Shown here one piece after another: positions 40,277 through 49,433 of a DNA stretch of 64,000 nt. The notes under the pieces are model-generated. The model did no database searches. It worked only from the letters and a program-made list of their open reading frames with translations, and was not told the DNA's origin. This DNA comes from Planctomycetota bacterium. GTDB lineage: Bacteria > Planctomycetota > Phycisphaerae > Sedimentisphaerales > Anaerobacaceae. Position 1 is the stretch's first letter. The number at the start of each line of letters is the position of its first letter. The stretch spans positions 1-64,000 of the forward strand of contig JAMCWO010000150.1 of the NCBI GenBank assembly GCA_023481165.1, in the 5' to 3' direction. The position numbers and the translations under genes were made by a program.

Positions 40277-41464
40277 ATGACAAAATACGTTGTGGTAATT
40301 CCGGATGGTGCGGCGGACGAGCCGCTGGACGAACTCGGGGGCAAGACGCCCCTTGCGGCGGCGCAGACTCCCAACCTGGACCGGATCAGCACGGAGGGCC
40401 GCCTGGGCCTCGTGCGCACGGTGCCGGAGGGCTTCGAGCCGGGCAGCGATGTCGCCCAGATGAGCCTTCTGGGGTATGATCCCGCGCGTTATTACAGCGG
40501 CCGGGCACCCATCGAGGCCGCGGCCCGCGGCATCCGGCTGGGGATGGAGGACTGGGTCTTCCGCTGCAACCTGGTGACCATCGCGGACGGCTTGATGGTC
40601 GATCACAGCGCCGGGCACATCTCCACGGAGGAAGCGAGCACCCTCGTGGAGGAGTTGCAGTCGCACCTCACGGATGAGCGTGTCTCCCTGTACCCCGGCG
40701 TCAGCTATCGGCACCTGCTGGTGTTCCGCGGCATGGAGTTCGAGGTCCGCACGTATCCGCCCCACGACCACATCGGCAAAGCCGTCGAGAAGATCCTGCC
40801 GCGCGGCAAGGGCGCGGACGTGCTGATCCAATTGATGAACCAGTCGCAGCAACTGTTCGCCGGACACGATATCAACCGGGTCCGGCAGGACCTCGGAGAG
40901 AATCAGGTCAGCTCCATCTGGCTCTGGGGCCAGGGCAAGCAGGCGCGTCTGGACAGCTTCCGCAAACGCTATGGCCTCCGCGGTGCGGCCATCACGGCGG
41001 TGGATCTGGTCCGAGGTCTGGCCAAGCTGGTGGGATTCGACCTGATCGAGGTGCCCGGGGCCACCGGCTTTATCGACACGAATTACGAAGGCAAGGGGCA
41101 GGCCGCGATCGAGGCGATGGAGAAGTACGATCTGGTTTTCGTCCATATCGAAGCCCCGGACGAGGCCGGCCATGAGGGCAACGCCGCGGCCAAGACCAAG
41201 GCCATCGAACAGGTGGACCGATACATCGTAGGCCCTGTATTGCACGCCCTCGAACGATGCGAGAGCTGGCGGATCCTGGTATTGCCGGACCACCCGACGC
41301 CGGTCCACGGCGGCGCCCATTCGGCCGCGCCGGTGCCGTTTGCGATGGCCGGAACGCAAGTGTCCGGGGCTTCGATATGGACGAAAAGCGAAGCGAACGC
41401 CGCCCAAACGGGGCTGCGCATCGAAAAGGGATGCGAGTTGATGGAGTATTTCCTGAAGAGTTGA
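40277..41464 (+). CDS. ApgM-family enzyme, proposed homoserine kinase
   Basis: 395 aa of the cofactor-independent phosphoglycerate mutase/alkaline phosphatase superfamily. Motifs: KYVVVIPDGAADEPLDELGG, PGSDVAQMSLLGYDPARYY, FVHIEAPDEAGHEGN and ILVLPDHPTPVHGG, the last three carrying metal ligands. It could be a phosphoglycerate mutase. But it lies between hom and lysC and closely fits the ApgM-like subgroup proposed as an alternative homoserine kinase (TIGR02535 type), and no ThrB gene is in the operon. That assignment is from context. ATG 40277 follows a short repeat; the ribosome site is weak. Confidence 0.85.
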   Translation: MTKYVVVIPDGAADEPLDELGGKTPLAAAQTPNLDRISTEGRLGLVRTVPEGFEPGSDVAQMSLLGYDPARYYSGRAPIEAAARGIRLGMEDWVFRCNLVTIADGLMVDHSAGHISTEEASTLVEELQSHLTDERVSLYPGVSYRHLLVFRGMEFEVRTYPPHDHIGKAVEKILPRGKGADVLIQLMNQSQQLFAGHDINRVRQDLGENQVSSIWLWGQGKQARLDSFRKRYGLRGAAITAVDLVRGLAKLVGFDLIEVPGATGFIDTNYEGKGQAAIEAMEKYDLVFVHIEAPDEAGHEGNAAAKTKAIEQVDRYIVGPVLHALERCESWRILVLPDHPTPVHGGAHSAAPVPFAMAGTQVSGASIWTKSEANAAQTGLRIEKGCELMEYFLKS

Positions 41465-41570
41465 GATAGAAGTTTCAAGTGTGAAGTCTTGGGTGCCACG
41501 CGCAAAGAGACAAGCGTCAGCTTCTCGGACTTCAAACTCCAAACTTGACACTTCAGACTTTGAGCTTTTT
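41465..41570. repeat. AT-rich inverted repeat (family E) before lysC
   Basis: AAGTTTCAAGTGTGAAGTCT near 41470 and CAAACTTGACACTTCAGACT near 41540 are imperfect inverted copies. It resembles 37093-37140. The lysC frame is open back through it to 41481, but the enzyme begins at 41589. Confidence 0.65.
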
Positions 41571-41588
41571 GAGGGCGACAAGACGATT

Positions 41589-42827
41589 ATGGCAATTGTT
41601 GTGCAGAAATTCGGCGGCACCTCGGTGGCGGACGCGGAAAAGATCCGCCGGGCCGCCCGACGGGTCATTGAGAGAAAGCAGGCGGGCTACCAGGTGGTCG
41701 TGGTCGCCTCCGCCCGGGGACAGCAGACCGATGAGCTGGTCCGGGATGCGCTGGAGCTCAATCCCAACCCACCCCAGCGGGAGATGGACCAGTTGCTCAG
41801 TACCGGCGAGCAGCAGACCGTGTCGCTGTTTGCCATGGCGCTCGAGGCGATGGGCTACAAGGCCATCAGCTTCACCGGCGGGCAGATTCGCATGATGACC
41901 GACGGCGTCTATTCGAAGGCCCAGATCAAGAGCATTGACGCCGATTTCGTTCGGCGCGAGCTGAACCAGGACCAGGTGGTGATTGTCGCCGGCTTCCAGG
42001 GCATCGACGAATTCGGCAATATCACGACGCTGGGCCGGGGCGGCTCGGACACGAGCGCCGTAGCCCTGGCGGCGGCCTTGAAAGCCGAGGAGTGCGAGAT
42101 CTTCACCGATGTGGACGGCGTATACACCACGGACCCGCGCCTCTTCCCGAACGCTGTAATGCTCGACGAGATCAGCTACGATGAGATGCTGGAAATGGCC
42201 AGCCTGGGGGCGGGCGTGATGCACATTCGCTCCGTGGCGTTCGGCAAGCGCTACAACGTCAAGATTCGTGTGAGAAACAGCGGAAACGACAATCCGGGAA
42301 CGGTCATAACTCATGAGGTGCCGCAGATGGAAGGCGTGCTGGTATCCGGTGCGACCATACAGAAAGACATGGCGAAAATCAGCTTGATCGGGGTCCCCAA
42401 TGTGCCGGGGATGGCCGCCCAGGTGTTCACGCGCCTGGCGGAAGCCAAGGTGGTGGTGAACGATATCATTCAGACGGAAATCAGCCCCGAGAAGGCGAAC
42501 ATAGCGTTCCTGGTGGGCACGTCCGACCTGCCGACGGCCCGACAGGTGGCGGACGACCTGCAGAAGGAGTTGCACTGCGAGAACGTGTTTGTGCGGGACG
42601 ACATCGCTTTGGTCTCCGTGATCGGGGTAGGCATGCGGTCCCACTACGGCGTGGCCGAAAAGACGTTCGGCGCTTTGGCCAAGGCGAAGGTCAACATCGA
42701 CTCGATCACCACCAGCGAGATTCGCATCAGTTGTGCCGTGGGGAAAGACGAAGTGGAACGCGCGCTGGAGGCGGTCTGTCTGGCGTTCGAGCTGGATAAG
42801 CCCGCCCGGCAGCGCAAGCCCGTCTGA
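41589..42827 (+). CDS. lysC: Aspartate kinase
   Basis: 412 aa. Catalytic domain with VVQKFGGTSVADAEKI at the N-terminus and the nucleotide-binding part (TLGRGGSDTSAVALAAALKA, FTDVDGVYTTDPRL), then two ACT domains (ISLIGVPNVPGMAAQVFTRL, ALVSVIGVGMRSHYGVAEKT) for feedback control. It feeds aspartyl phosphate to lysine, threonine and methionine synthesis. A longer frame starting at GTG 41481 would add ~36 residues from a repeat; ATG 41589 agrees with the family. Confidence 0.95.
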   Translation: MAIVVQKFGGTSVADAEKIRRAARRVIERKQAGYQVVVVASARGQQTDELVRDALELNPNPPQREMDQLLSTGEQQTVSLFAMALEAMGYKAISFTGGQIRMMTDGVYSKAQIKSIDADFVRRELNQDQVVIVAGFQGIDEFGNITTLGRGGSDTSAVALAAALKAEECEIFTDVDGVYTTDPRLFPNAVMLDEISYDEMLEMASLGAGVMHIRSVAFGKRYNVKIRVRNSGNDNPGTVITHEVPQMEGVLVSGATIQKDMAKISLIGVPNVPGMAAQVFTRLAEAKVVVNDIIQTEISPEKANIAFLVGTSDLPTARQVADDLQKELHCENVFVRDDIALVSVIGVGMRSHYGVAEKTFGALAKAKVNIDSITTSEIRISCAVGKDEVERALEAVCLAFELDKPARQRKPV

Positions 42828-42847
42828 CGGGCAAGGAGCCCTCGTCC

Positions 42848-43705
42848 GTGGCGCGCAGGCGAAGGAGCAACCAGGCGCTCAGCAGGCGGCAACGAGCCAT
42901 CCTGACCGCCCTTGGCCTGATCGTGACGGCCCTTCTTGTCTGGCTCGACCGCAATGTCGTTTCACGGCCCGGGTCGGGACCCTCCTCGCCGCGGCAGCAG
43001 ACGCTCGCGACGGACAGGGCCCGTTATCACGGCCAACGCTTCGAAGTCGTCCGAGTCGTCGACGGCGACACGCTGCATCTGGGCGTGCCGGACCTCGGCG
43101 GCGACTCGACCAAGGTCCGGCTGCTGGGCATCGATGCGCCGGAAATGGGAACCAACAGGAGCGAGAGAATGTACTACGCGGAGGAAGCCACGGCGTTTGC
43201 CCGGCGCCTGGCTCTCCATCAGGAGGTGCGTGTCTACCTGGACGAGCGGGCGGGCAGCCGGGATCGCTACCAACGACTGCTGGCGTACATCGAGCTGCCG
43301 GATGGGAAGTTCCTCAATGAAGAGCTGCTTTCGCAAGGCTACGCCTACGCCGACCGGCGGTTCCGGCACAGCTACTACCAGAAGTACCTGCAACTGGAGG
43401 CCAGCGCGCGCGCGCTGGGACAAGGACTGTGGAAGAATGTGACGCCGGAGCAGATGCCGCCCTGGCTCCAGAAACGTCTCGAAAAGCAGTCCACTATGGC
43501 CCCCGATCAACGCCTACAGGTTGTACTCGCGGATCTTACGGTAGAGCGTCCGCTCGCCGATTCCCAGAATCTTGGCGGCTTTCTCGCGATTGCCCTGCGT
43601 GCGGGCCAGGGTGTCGGCGATCGCCTTCTTCTCCAATTCGTTCAGGGAGACGCCAGCCAGACTTGCCGGAGAGGCCGTGGTTCCCGGCAGTTGCCGGCGG
43701 GGTGA
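42848..43705 (+). CDS. Membrane-anchored thermonuclease-family (SNase-like) nuclease
   Basis: 285 aa: an N-terminal membrane helix (RAILTALGLIVTALLVWLD), then the staphylococcal nuclease fold (VVRVVDGDTLHLGVPDLGG, KVRLLGIDAPEMGTNRS, the catalytic Arg/Glu region ERAGSRDRYQRLLAYIELPD, LLSQGYAYADRRF). It hydrolyses DNA or RNA outside the cytoplasmic membrane. GTG 42848 has AAGGAG nine bases upstream. The domain ends near residue 220; from 43514 on the frame is antisense to the NtrC gene and reads as unselected sequence. Confidence 0.85.
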   Translation: MARRRRSNQALSRRQRAILTALGLIVTALLVWLDRNVVSRPGSGPSSPRQQTLATDRARYHGQRFEVVRVVDGDTLHLGVPDLGGDSTKVRLLGIDAPEMGTNRSERMYYAEEATAFARRLALHQEVRVYLDERAGSRDRYQRLLAYIELPDGKFLNEELLSQGYAYADRRFRHSYYQKYLQLEASARALGQGLWKNVTPEQMPPWLQKRLEKQSTMAPDQRLQVVLADLTVERPLADSQNLGGFLAIALRAGQGVGDRLLLQFVQGDASQTCRRGRGSRQLPAG

Positions 43706-44872
43706 GATCTCCGGCGGGAGATCCGGGACATCGATCTGGAGCCGGTCGCACATCACGACCATCGTGCGGATCGCGTTCTTGAGCTGGCGAATGTTGCCCG
43801 GCCATTCGTAGGCGACGAGAATGCTCATGGCAGCCTCGGTGATACCCGTCACCTTGGATCCGGTATCCTCGACCGCCTCGCGCAGGAAGTGCGCGGCGAG
43901 GATCGGGATATCCTCGGGCCTGTCCCGCAGGGCCGGCAGCACCAGGTTCACGCCGCGGATACGGAAGTACAGGTCCTGCCGGAACGTGTTGCGCTCGATG
44001 AGCTTTGTCAGGTTGTGATTCGTGGCACTGATGACGCGGACATCCACGACGGTCGCCTTGTTGGAGCCGACCGGCGTGACGACGCCGTCCTCCAGCACGC
44101 GGAGCAACTTCGCCTGCATCGTCAGCGGCATGTCACCGATCTCATCGAGAAAGAGCGTGCCTTTGTCGGCGATCTCAAACAGGCCTTTGCGGTCCGTGTT
44201 GGCCCCGGTGAATGCGCCCTTGACATGTCCGAACAGTTCGCTCTCCAGCAGCGTCTCGGTCAGCCCGGCGCAGTTGACCGGCTTGAAAGGCTTGTCGCGC
44301 CGCAGGGAGTTGTTATGAATCGCCCGCGCCAACAGCTCTTTGCCGGTGCCGGAAGGACCTTCGATGAGAACGGAGATGCCCGTGGGGGCGATGCGGCGGA
44401 TGACCTCGAAGATGCCCTGCATCACCGGACTGACGCCCTTGATGCCCTCGAACACCAGGGATTCCTGCTCCTGGTCGGTGCGGGCGTGGCGGGAGCAGGC
44501 CGCTTCGACCAGCGTCCGCAGTTGATCGATGTCGAGTGGCTTGACAAGGTAATCGAACGCCCCCTGCCGCAGAGCCTCCTTGCAGTTGTCGATGGTGGCG
44601 TAGGCGGTGATCAGGATCACTTCTGTGCCGTTGCCGCTGCGTTTCGCTTCGCGGAGCACTTCCAGTCCATCCACCTGTCCCTCCAGTTTCAGGTCCGTGA
44701 CCACCACGTGGACGCGCTGACTGCGCAGCACCTCAAGGGCATGCTCGCCCGTATAGACGGCGAGCGCCTCCACGGGCAGCTTGCCCAAGGCTTCTACCAT
44801 GCCATCGGCGTGGTCCCGCTCGTCGTCCACCACGAGGACGACCGGCTTCTGCTCTGTCCAACGATTGTTCAA
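43514..44872 (-). CDS. Sigma-54-dependent response regulator (NtrC family)
   Basis: 452 aa: receiver ([20 protein letters not shown], phospho-Asp in [10 protein letters not shown], Lys in [11 protein letters not shown]), AAA+ domain (Walker [16 protein letters not shown], sigma-54-contact loop KGAFTGAN, Walker [16 protein letters not shown]-finger region RQDLYFRIR), and a Fis-type helix-turn-helix ([20 protein letters not shown]). It activates RpoN promoters such as the one at 2701, though the targets are unknown. Start is TTG 44872 after GGTGGGG. No histidine kinase is adjacent. Confidence 0.95.
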   Translation of the reverse strand: MNNRWTEQKPVVLVVDDERDHADGMVEALGKLPVEALAVYTGEHALEVLRSQRVHVVVTDLKLEGQVDGLEVLREAKRSGNGTEVILITAYATIDNCKEALRQGAFDYLVKPLDIDQLRTLVEAACSRHARTDQEQESLVFEGIKGVSPVMQGIFEVIRRIAPTGISVLIEGPSGTGKELLARAIHNNSLRRDKPFKPVNCAGLTETLLESELFGHVKGAFTGANTDRKGLFEIADKGTLFLDEIGDMPLTMQAKLLRVLEDGVVTPVGSNKATVVDVRVISATNHNLTKLIERNTFRQDLYFRIRGVNLVLPALRDRPEDIPILAAHFLREAVEDTGSKVTGITEAAMSILVAYEWPGNIRQLKNAIRTMVVMCDRLQIDVPDLPPEISPRRQLPGTTASPASLAGVSLNELEKKAIADTLARTQGNREKAAKILGIGERTLYRKIREYNL

Positions 44873-44994
44873 AGCCCCACCCAGGTATCCTGTTCCAGAT
44901 CACGCCTGCGGACCAGAGAAACTCGCTCTGTTGGCCGTACCCCAGCGCCGCGGCCGATACTCCCTTCTCCGACCATGCGTTCCGTGCGCAGCCC

Positions 44995-45023
44995 ATTCTA
45001 CGCCGGAGGTCCGCGTGCATCAA
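44995..45023 (-). promoter_or_regulatory. Possible sigma-70 promoter for the NtrC-family gene
   Basis: On the - strand TTGATG (45018-45023), 17 bases, TAGAAT (44995-45000). The -35 box overlaps the glmM stop region. It would give a leader of about 115 bases. Confidence 0.45.
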
Positions 45024-46432
45024 GAGTTCTTTACAGGTTCGCCGTCTGCCGTGTTCGGCGGCAGGACCGATTGGCGTATGTCGGAGATGGCTTGGAGATA
45101 GCGCCGCGCGGTGGGCTCGTCCTTGGCCTCCACGATCACTCGCATCACGGGCTCGGTATTGCTCGTGCGCAGGTGGATCCAGCCGTCGGGGAAATCGAGC
45201 CGCAGGCCGTCGGCGATGTTCACCGTGGCCTCGTCGAACTTGGCCAGCGCCAATTCCTGGATCTGCCTGGCCTGCTGCGCATCGGCGGCGAACTTATCTT
45301 TGTGCATGGAATAGCCGCCGATCTCCTGCACCAACCGGCTGATGCTCTTACCCGTCTCGGCCATCAATTGCAGAATCAGACCGATTCCGACGAGGCTATC
45401 CCGGATCGGGCCCACCCGCAGGTCGATCACACCGCCGTTGCCTTCGCCGCCGATGATGCAGTGGTGCTCGATCATGGCGTTGGCCACGTTGGCCTCGCCC
45501 ACCGGCGTGCGGATGACGCTGCCGCCCGCGCGCCGGGCCACATCATCGATCATCCGCGAGGTGGACAGGTTCGCCGCCGCCGGGCCGGTGCGCTGGGAGA
45601 AGACCTGCAGCGCCGCCAGAGCGAGAGTGTACTCTTCCCCGATATAGTCGCCCTTCTCATCGACAATCGCCAACCGGTCGGCATCCGGATCTTGGGCGAA
45701 CCCGAGGTCCGCGTGCTCCTGCTTCACCCGCCAGCACAGACCCGTCAGATTCGCCGCCGTGGGCTCCGGCTCGTGCGCAAAGAGCCCCGTGGGTTCATCG
45801 TTGACCGCCACCACGTCGCAGCCCAACTCAGCCAGCAGGATCTTCGTAATCCCCGCACCGGCGCCGTTGACGCTGTCGAGAACGATCCGGTACCGTTTCG
45901 CAGCGATCCGTGGGGCCTCCACGATGCCCAGGACCTTCTCCACGTGCACGCGATGGGTTTCCGTGTTGTAAGTCAGTTTGCCGCAGCGTTCGGAGCTGAC
46001 AAAGTGAAAGTGCCGGTCCCAGAAGGTGCGCCGGATCTCGTGGGCCGTGGCTACCGGCGGGGCCATCCCATTGCTCAGCAGCAGCTTGATGCCGTTGTAG
46101 GGAATCGGGTTGTGGGAGGCCGTGATGATGATGCCTCCTTCGCAGCGCAGCCGGCGCACCATGATTCCCACGCTCGGCGTCGGAACGATCCCCAGGTCGA
46201 TCACATCGATCCCGACCGCACACAGGCCGGCTGTGATCGCCGCCATCAGCATGGGGCCGCTGACACGGGAATCCCGTCCGAGGCAGACCGTGAACGGCCG
46301 ACCGCCCGTATCGACGCTGCTGCGCAGGAAGGTCCCGAAGGCAGCGCCGTACTCGGCCGCCACCAGTGGGGTGAGGTTTTCACCCACCACACCCCGCATA
46401 CCGCTGACGCTGATGATGAGGTCTTCCGCCAT
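45020..46432 (-). CDS. glmM: Phosphoglucosamine/phosphohexose mutase (GlmM-type)
   Basis: 470 aa: phosphoserine loop GGIIITASHNPIPYNGIKL, Mg2+-binding loop FAQDPDADRLAIVDEKG, sugar-binding loop GGEGNGGVIDLR, and phosphate-binding RTSNTEPVMRVIVEA. It interconverts hexosamine or hexose 6- and 1-phosphates for cell-envelope precursors. GlmM is favoured over ManB by the opening SGMRGVVGENLTP, but the split is not certain. ATG 46432 is one base from the serA stop, so these two genes form an operon. Confidence 0.88.
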   Translation of the reverse strand: MAEDLIISVSGMRGVVGENLTPLVAAEYGAAFGTFLRSSVDTGGRPFTVCLGRDSRVSGPMLMAAITAGLCAVGIDVIDLGIVPTPSVGIMVRRLRCEGGIIITASHNPIPYNGIKLLLSNGMAPPVATAHEIRRTFWDRHFHFVSSERCGKLTYNTETHRVHVEKVLGIVEAPRIAAKRYRIVLDSVNGAGAGITKILLAELGCDVVAVNDEPTGLFAHEPEPTAANLTGLCWRVKQEHADLGFAQDPDADRLAIVDEKGDYIGEEYTLALAALQVFSQRTGPAAANLSTSRMIDDVARRAGGSVIRTPVGEANVANAMIEHHCIIGGEGNGGVIDLRVGPIRDSLVGIGLILQLMAETGKSISRLVQEIGGYSMHKDKFAADAQQARQIQELALAKFDEATVNIADGLRLDFPDGWIHLRTSNTEPVMRVIVEAKDEPTARRYLQAISDIRQSVLPPNTADGEPVKNS

Positions 46433-46433
46433 G

Positions 46434-48023
46434 TCAATCCAGCCCGCAGACGTAGAGCTGGTTGACGAAATCGAGCTTGCGCAGGTCCTCGATGGTGGCC
46501 GCATCCGGCTCCTTGTCGAGGCTGACGGCCAAGACCGCCTTCTGCATCTCCAGCTTCTGGCCGACACCCATCGTGCCGATGTTGATGCCGTGCTTGGCCA
46601 ACAGCGTGCCGACGGCGCCGATGACGCCGGGTCGGTCATCATTGAAGATCACCAACACAGTGCCCTGGGGCGTCATTTCGATGTGGAAGCCGTCGACTTC
46701 GATAATCCGCAGCAGAGTCTCGCCGAAAACCGAGCCCCGGACCGTCCGGGTAGCCTGATTCGTGGTAACCGTGGCGCTGAAGCTGGAAGCCACATCGCGG
46801 GCCTCGGTATTCTTCGTTTCGTCGATGCTGATGCCGCGTTCCTTGGCCAGGACCGGCGTATTGACCATGTTCAACGGCATGTCGAAGTGCTTTTGCAGCA
46901 GGCCGATGGCAAAGTTCAGGGTAACGGGCTCGACGCTCATGCCGGCGATGCCCCCGCGATACTGGACTTGGACTTCCTTGATGCTGCCGGGCACGATCAT
47001 GCTGAGCAGCTTGCCCACCCGCCGGGCGAGATCGGCGTACTTGCGCACCACCGGCGGCATCGCTCCCGCCGTCGAAGGCGCGTTGACCGCATTGCGAATC
47101 GGGCCGCCGTTGACGGCATCGAGCAGGATCTGAGCGGCCTCGACGGCCACCTCCACCTGGGCCTCCTCGGTGCTGGCGCCCAGATGCGGGGTCACGATGC
47201 AGTTGTCGAGCTTCGCGAATTGCAGATTCTTCGGCGGCTCCTCCGAGAACACGTCCAAGGCGGCTCCGGCGATCTTCTTCCTGGCCAGAGCATCATACAG
47301 AGCGTCCTCATTGATGATGCCGCCTCGGGCGCAATTGACCAGGCGGACTGTCGGCTTCATCATGGCGATCTGATCGGCGCCGACCATATTCAATGTCGTC
47401 GGATTGCGCGGCACGTGCACCGTGATGAAATCCGCTTCCCGGAAGATGCGCTCGACGCTATCCGTCACCTGGATGCCCAACTGCTCGGCATTCTTGGGCG
47501 CGGCCAGCGGATCGTAGCCGACAACTTTCATGTTGAAGCCGCGAGCCATGTGCGCCACGGCCATCCCGATGCGCCCGAGGCCGATCACGCCCAGGACCTT
47601 GTTGTTGAGCTGGTTGCCCATGTACTTCTTGCGGTCCCAGGCGCCGGATTTGAGGCTATTGCAGGCCTGGACCACGTTGCGGCTCATGGCCAGCATCAGG
47701 GCCATGGTGTGCTCCGCCGCACTGAGCGTATTGCCGCCCGGCGTGTTCATCACGAGGATGCCCTTGCGGGTGGCGGCCGGCACGTCGATGTTGTCGACAC
47801 CTACACCCGCCCGCGCCACACCTTTCAGCCGGCCGGGATTGGTCAGCACCCTGGCCGTCACCTTCGTCTCGCTACGCACAATCAGACCATCGTAGTCGCG
47901 GATGATATTTGCCAGCTCATCTTCACTGATTCCGATCTTAATCACGGCCTCCGCACCCGGCGTGGCGTTGATCAGATCGATTCCTTCCTGCGCGAGTTTG
48001 TCGGTGATGAGCACTTTAGCCAT
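46434..48023 (-). CDS. serA: D-3-phosphoglycerate dehydrogenase
   Basis: 529 aa, the long form. Catalytic and Rossmann regions (VRSETKVTARVLTNPGRLKG, VLGVIGLGRIGMAVAHMARG, NCARGGIINEDALYDAL, His in IVTPHLGASTEEAQ) are followed by an intervening allosteric domain and a C-terminal ACT domain (VLVIFNDDRPGVIGAVGTLL). First step of serine synthesis. GGGAG lies seven bases upstream of ATG 48023. A DUF2752 gene lies 33 bases upstream and glmM immediately downstream. Confidence 0.96.
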   Translation of the reverse strand: MAKVLITDKLAQEGIDLINATPGAEAVIKIGISEDELANIIRDYDGLIVRSETKVTARVLTNPGRLKGVARAGVGVDNIDVPAATRKGILVMNTPGGNTLSAAEHTMALMLAMSRNVVQACNSLKSGAWDRKKYMGNQLNNKVLGVIGLGRIGMAVAHMARGFNMKVVGYDPLAAPKNAEQLGIQVTDSVERIFREADFITVHVPRNPTTLNMVGADQIAMMKPTVRLVNCARGGIINEDALYDALARKKIAGAALDVFSEEPPKNLQFAKLDNCIVTPHLGASTEEAQVEVAVEAAQILLDAVNGGPIRNAVNAPSTAGAMPPVVRKYADLARRVGKLLSMIVPGSIKEVQVQYRGGIAGMSVEPVTLNFAIGLLQKHFDMPLNMVNTPVLAKERGISIDETKNTEARDVASSFSATVTTNQATRTVRGSVFGETLLRIIEVDGFHIEMTPQGTVLVIFNDDRPGVIGAVGTLLAKHGINIGTMGVGQKLEMQKAVLAVSLDKEPDAATIEDLRKLDFVNQLYVCGLD

Positions 48024-48056
48024 AGCATTCTCCCAGAAGCCCTACCCATCTTGCGC

Positions 48057-48524
48057 TCAGGTCTGAGCCGCCACGGCCCGGGCAAGGGTCACGGCCCATC
48101 CGGCGGCCAAGATCACGAGCAGACCTGCAACCACATATTTGACTTTGAGTTCGGCCCACAGCCGATCAAAGAAGTGGAAATATACGCCAAAGACAGCCGT
48201 CAGAAAAGCGAAAAATGCCGCGACGATCAAGAGCGAACAGACGAGCGCTCCCGCCGGTTGGACATAGAAGGCCGTCAGCACCTCGCCCCGGGCGAAGGCC
48301 AGCACGCACGTAGTCATCCCGCAGGTCGGACAGGGCAAACCTGTCCTCTGCTTCATGCCACAGGGGCCGAAGAGCAACCCGAAATCGAACCCCGCTCGCT
48401 GCAGGAGCCACAGGCCGCCAAAGAGAGCCACAACGCCGGCGGCAAGAAGAGCTGCCGTCCTGCGCCCTCGGGCAGACGCCCGTCGCACATACTTGCTGCC
48501 GTTAACCTGTTGGCGTTTCTCCAT
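48057..48524 (-). CDS. DUF2752 membrane protein
   Basis: 155 aa with three membrane helices and the family signature CGMKQRTGLPCPTCGMTT (paired cysteines). These proteins are of unknown function. ATG 48524 gives MEKRQQVNGS; a longer frame to 48566 has no start support. A consensus-like promoter ends only nine bases before this ATG, so the transcript may be leaderless. Confidence 0.85.
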   Translation of the reverse strand: MEKRQQVNGSKYVRRASARGRRTAALLAAGVVALFGGLWLLQRAGFDFGLLFGPCGMKQRTGLPCPTCGMTTCVLAFARGEVLTAFYVQPAGALVCSLLIVAAFFAFLTAVFGVYFHFFDRLWAELKVKYVVAGLLVILAAGWAVTLARAVAAQT

Positions 48525-48533
48525 ATACCCTGT

Positions 48534-48562
48534 AGAATATGCCCTGCTTACGACAATGTCAA
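48534..48562 (-). promoter_or_regulatory. Sigma-70-type promoter for the DUF2752-serA-glmM operon
   Basis: On the - strand TTGACA (48557-48562), 17-base spacer, TATTCT (48534-48539). The predicted transcription start (about 48527) is roughly three bases before ATG 48524. Confidence 0.6.
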
Positions 48563-48581
48563 CCAAGGTGGCAGGAGCCCT

Positions 48582-49433
48582 ATGTCCTTAGAACAAAAAG
48601 ACTTAAGTGAGATGCTCGAAACGGCCATCGTGGCGGCGCGGCTCGCCGGACAACATGCGATGGAGGAGATGAATTACGTCAAGGCCGTCAGAAAGAGCGA
48701 GGTCGAATTGGTCACCCAAGCCGACGCCCAGTGCCAGAAGATCATCATCCAGAGAATCCGCGAGACCTATCCCGATCATGGCTTCATCGCCGAAGAAGGC
48801 GAGAGGGGCAAGTTGTTCAAGCGCGCGCCCCTCGCCGAGCCGGCCATCTGGTGGGCGATAGATCCGATCGATGGAACGAACAACTTTGCCCATGGTATCC
48901 CGGTGTTCGCGGTCAGCGTCGCCGCCTTGTCCGGGGGTGAGCCGGTGGTCGGCGTGATCTTCCAGCCTGCGAGCGAGTCCATGTTCACGGCCGTCAAAGG
49001 TGAAGAAGCCCAGTTGGACGGCCGGCGCATCTGGACCGGCGAAGAGGAGATCGGGCCACTGACGAGCGTCGGCTTGGACAGCCATTTTAACGATACCCTG
49101 CCGCCCTGGGTTTGCGATCTGATCCGCCGGTCGCGGTTCCGGAATTTCGGCACGACCGCCCTGCATCTGGCCTACGTCGCCCGGGGCGGGTTGGTGGCCG
49201 CTCTGATGTGCACGCCGAAGCTATGGGATATCGCCGCCGGCGTCGTGATCGCCGAGGCTGCCGGAGCGATCGTGACCGACTGGAACGGAGAGAGGATTTT
49301 TCCCATCGACCTCGACAGTTATGAGGGGCAGACCTTCCGCGTGGCCGCGGCAAACAGGAAAACGCACCCCGGCCTTCTGCAAGCCATCCAAGGTGATGCC
49401 TCCGCAAGACAGACCCGGCACGAGAATCGATAG
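48582..49433 (+). CDS. Inositol monophosphatase-family phosphatase
   Basis: 283 aa. Metal-binding motifs GFIAEEGERG and WAIDPIDGTNNFAHGIPVF, and the C-terminal LWDIAAGVVIAEAAGAIVTD. It could hydrolyse inositol-1-phosphate, histidinol-phosphate, fructose-1,6-bisphosphate or PAP; sequence alone does not decide. AGGAG five bases before ATG 48582. Its TAG stop (49431-49433) directly abuts the complementary stop of the GspK gene (TAGCTA). It diverges from the serine/aminosugar operon. Confidence 0.92.
   Translation: MSLEQKDLSEMLETAIVAARLAGQHAMEEMNYVKAVRKSEVELVTQADAQCQKIIIQRIRETYPDHGFIAEEGERGKLFKRAPLAEPAIWWAIDPIDGTNNFAHGIPVFAVSVAALSGGEPVVGVIFQPASESMFTAVKGEEAQLDGRRIWTGEEEIGPLTSVGLDSHFNDTLPPWVCDLIRRSRFRNFGTTALHLAYVARGGLVAALMCTPKLWDIAAGVVIAEAAGAIVTDWNGERIFPIDLDSYEGQTFRVAAANRKTHPGLLQAIQGDASARQTRHENR

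Noticed and set aside
41481-41588. N-terminal extension of aspartate kinase
   Set aside because: The added 36 residues derive from an AT-rich repeat; the family begins at ATG 41589.
46110-48570. Very long open frame on the + strand leading into the inositol monophosphatase gene
   Set aside because: It is antisense to serA and the DUF2752 gene, both well-conserved proteins; the composition is Arg/His-rich as expected for the complement of GC-rich coding sequence. Only 48582-49433 is real.
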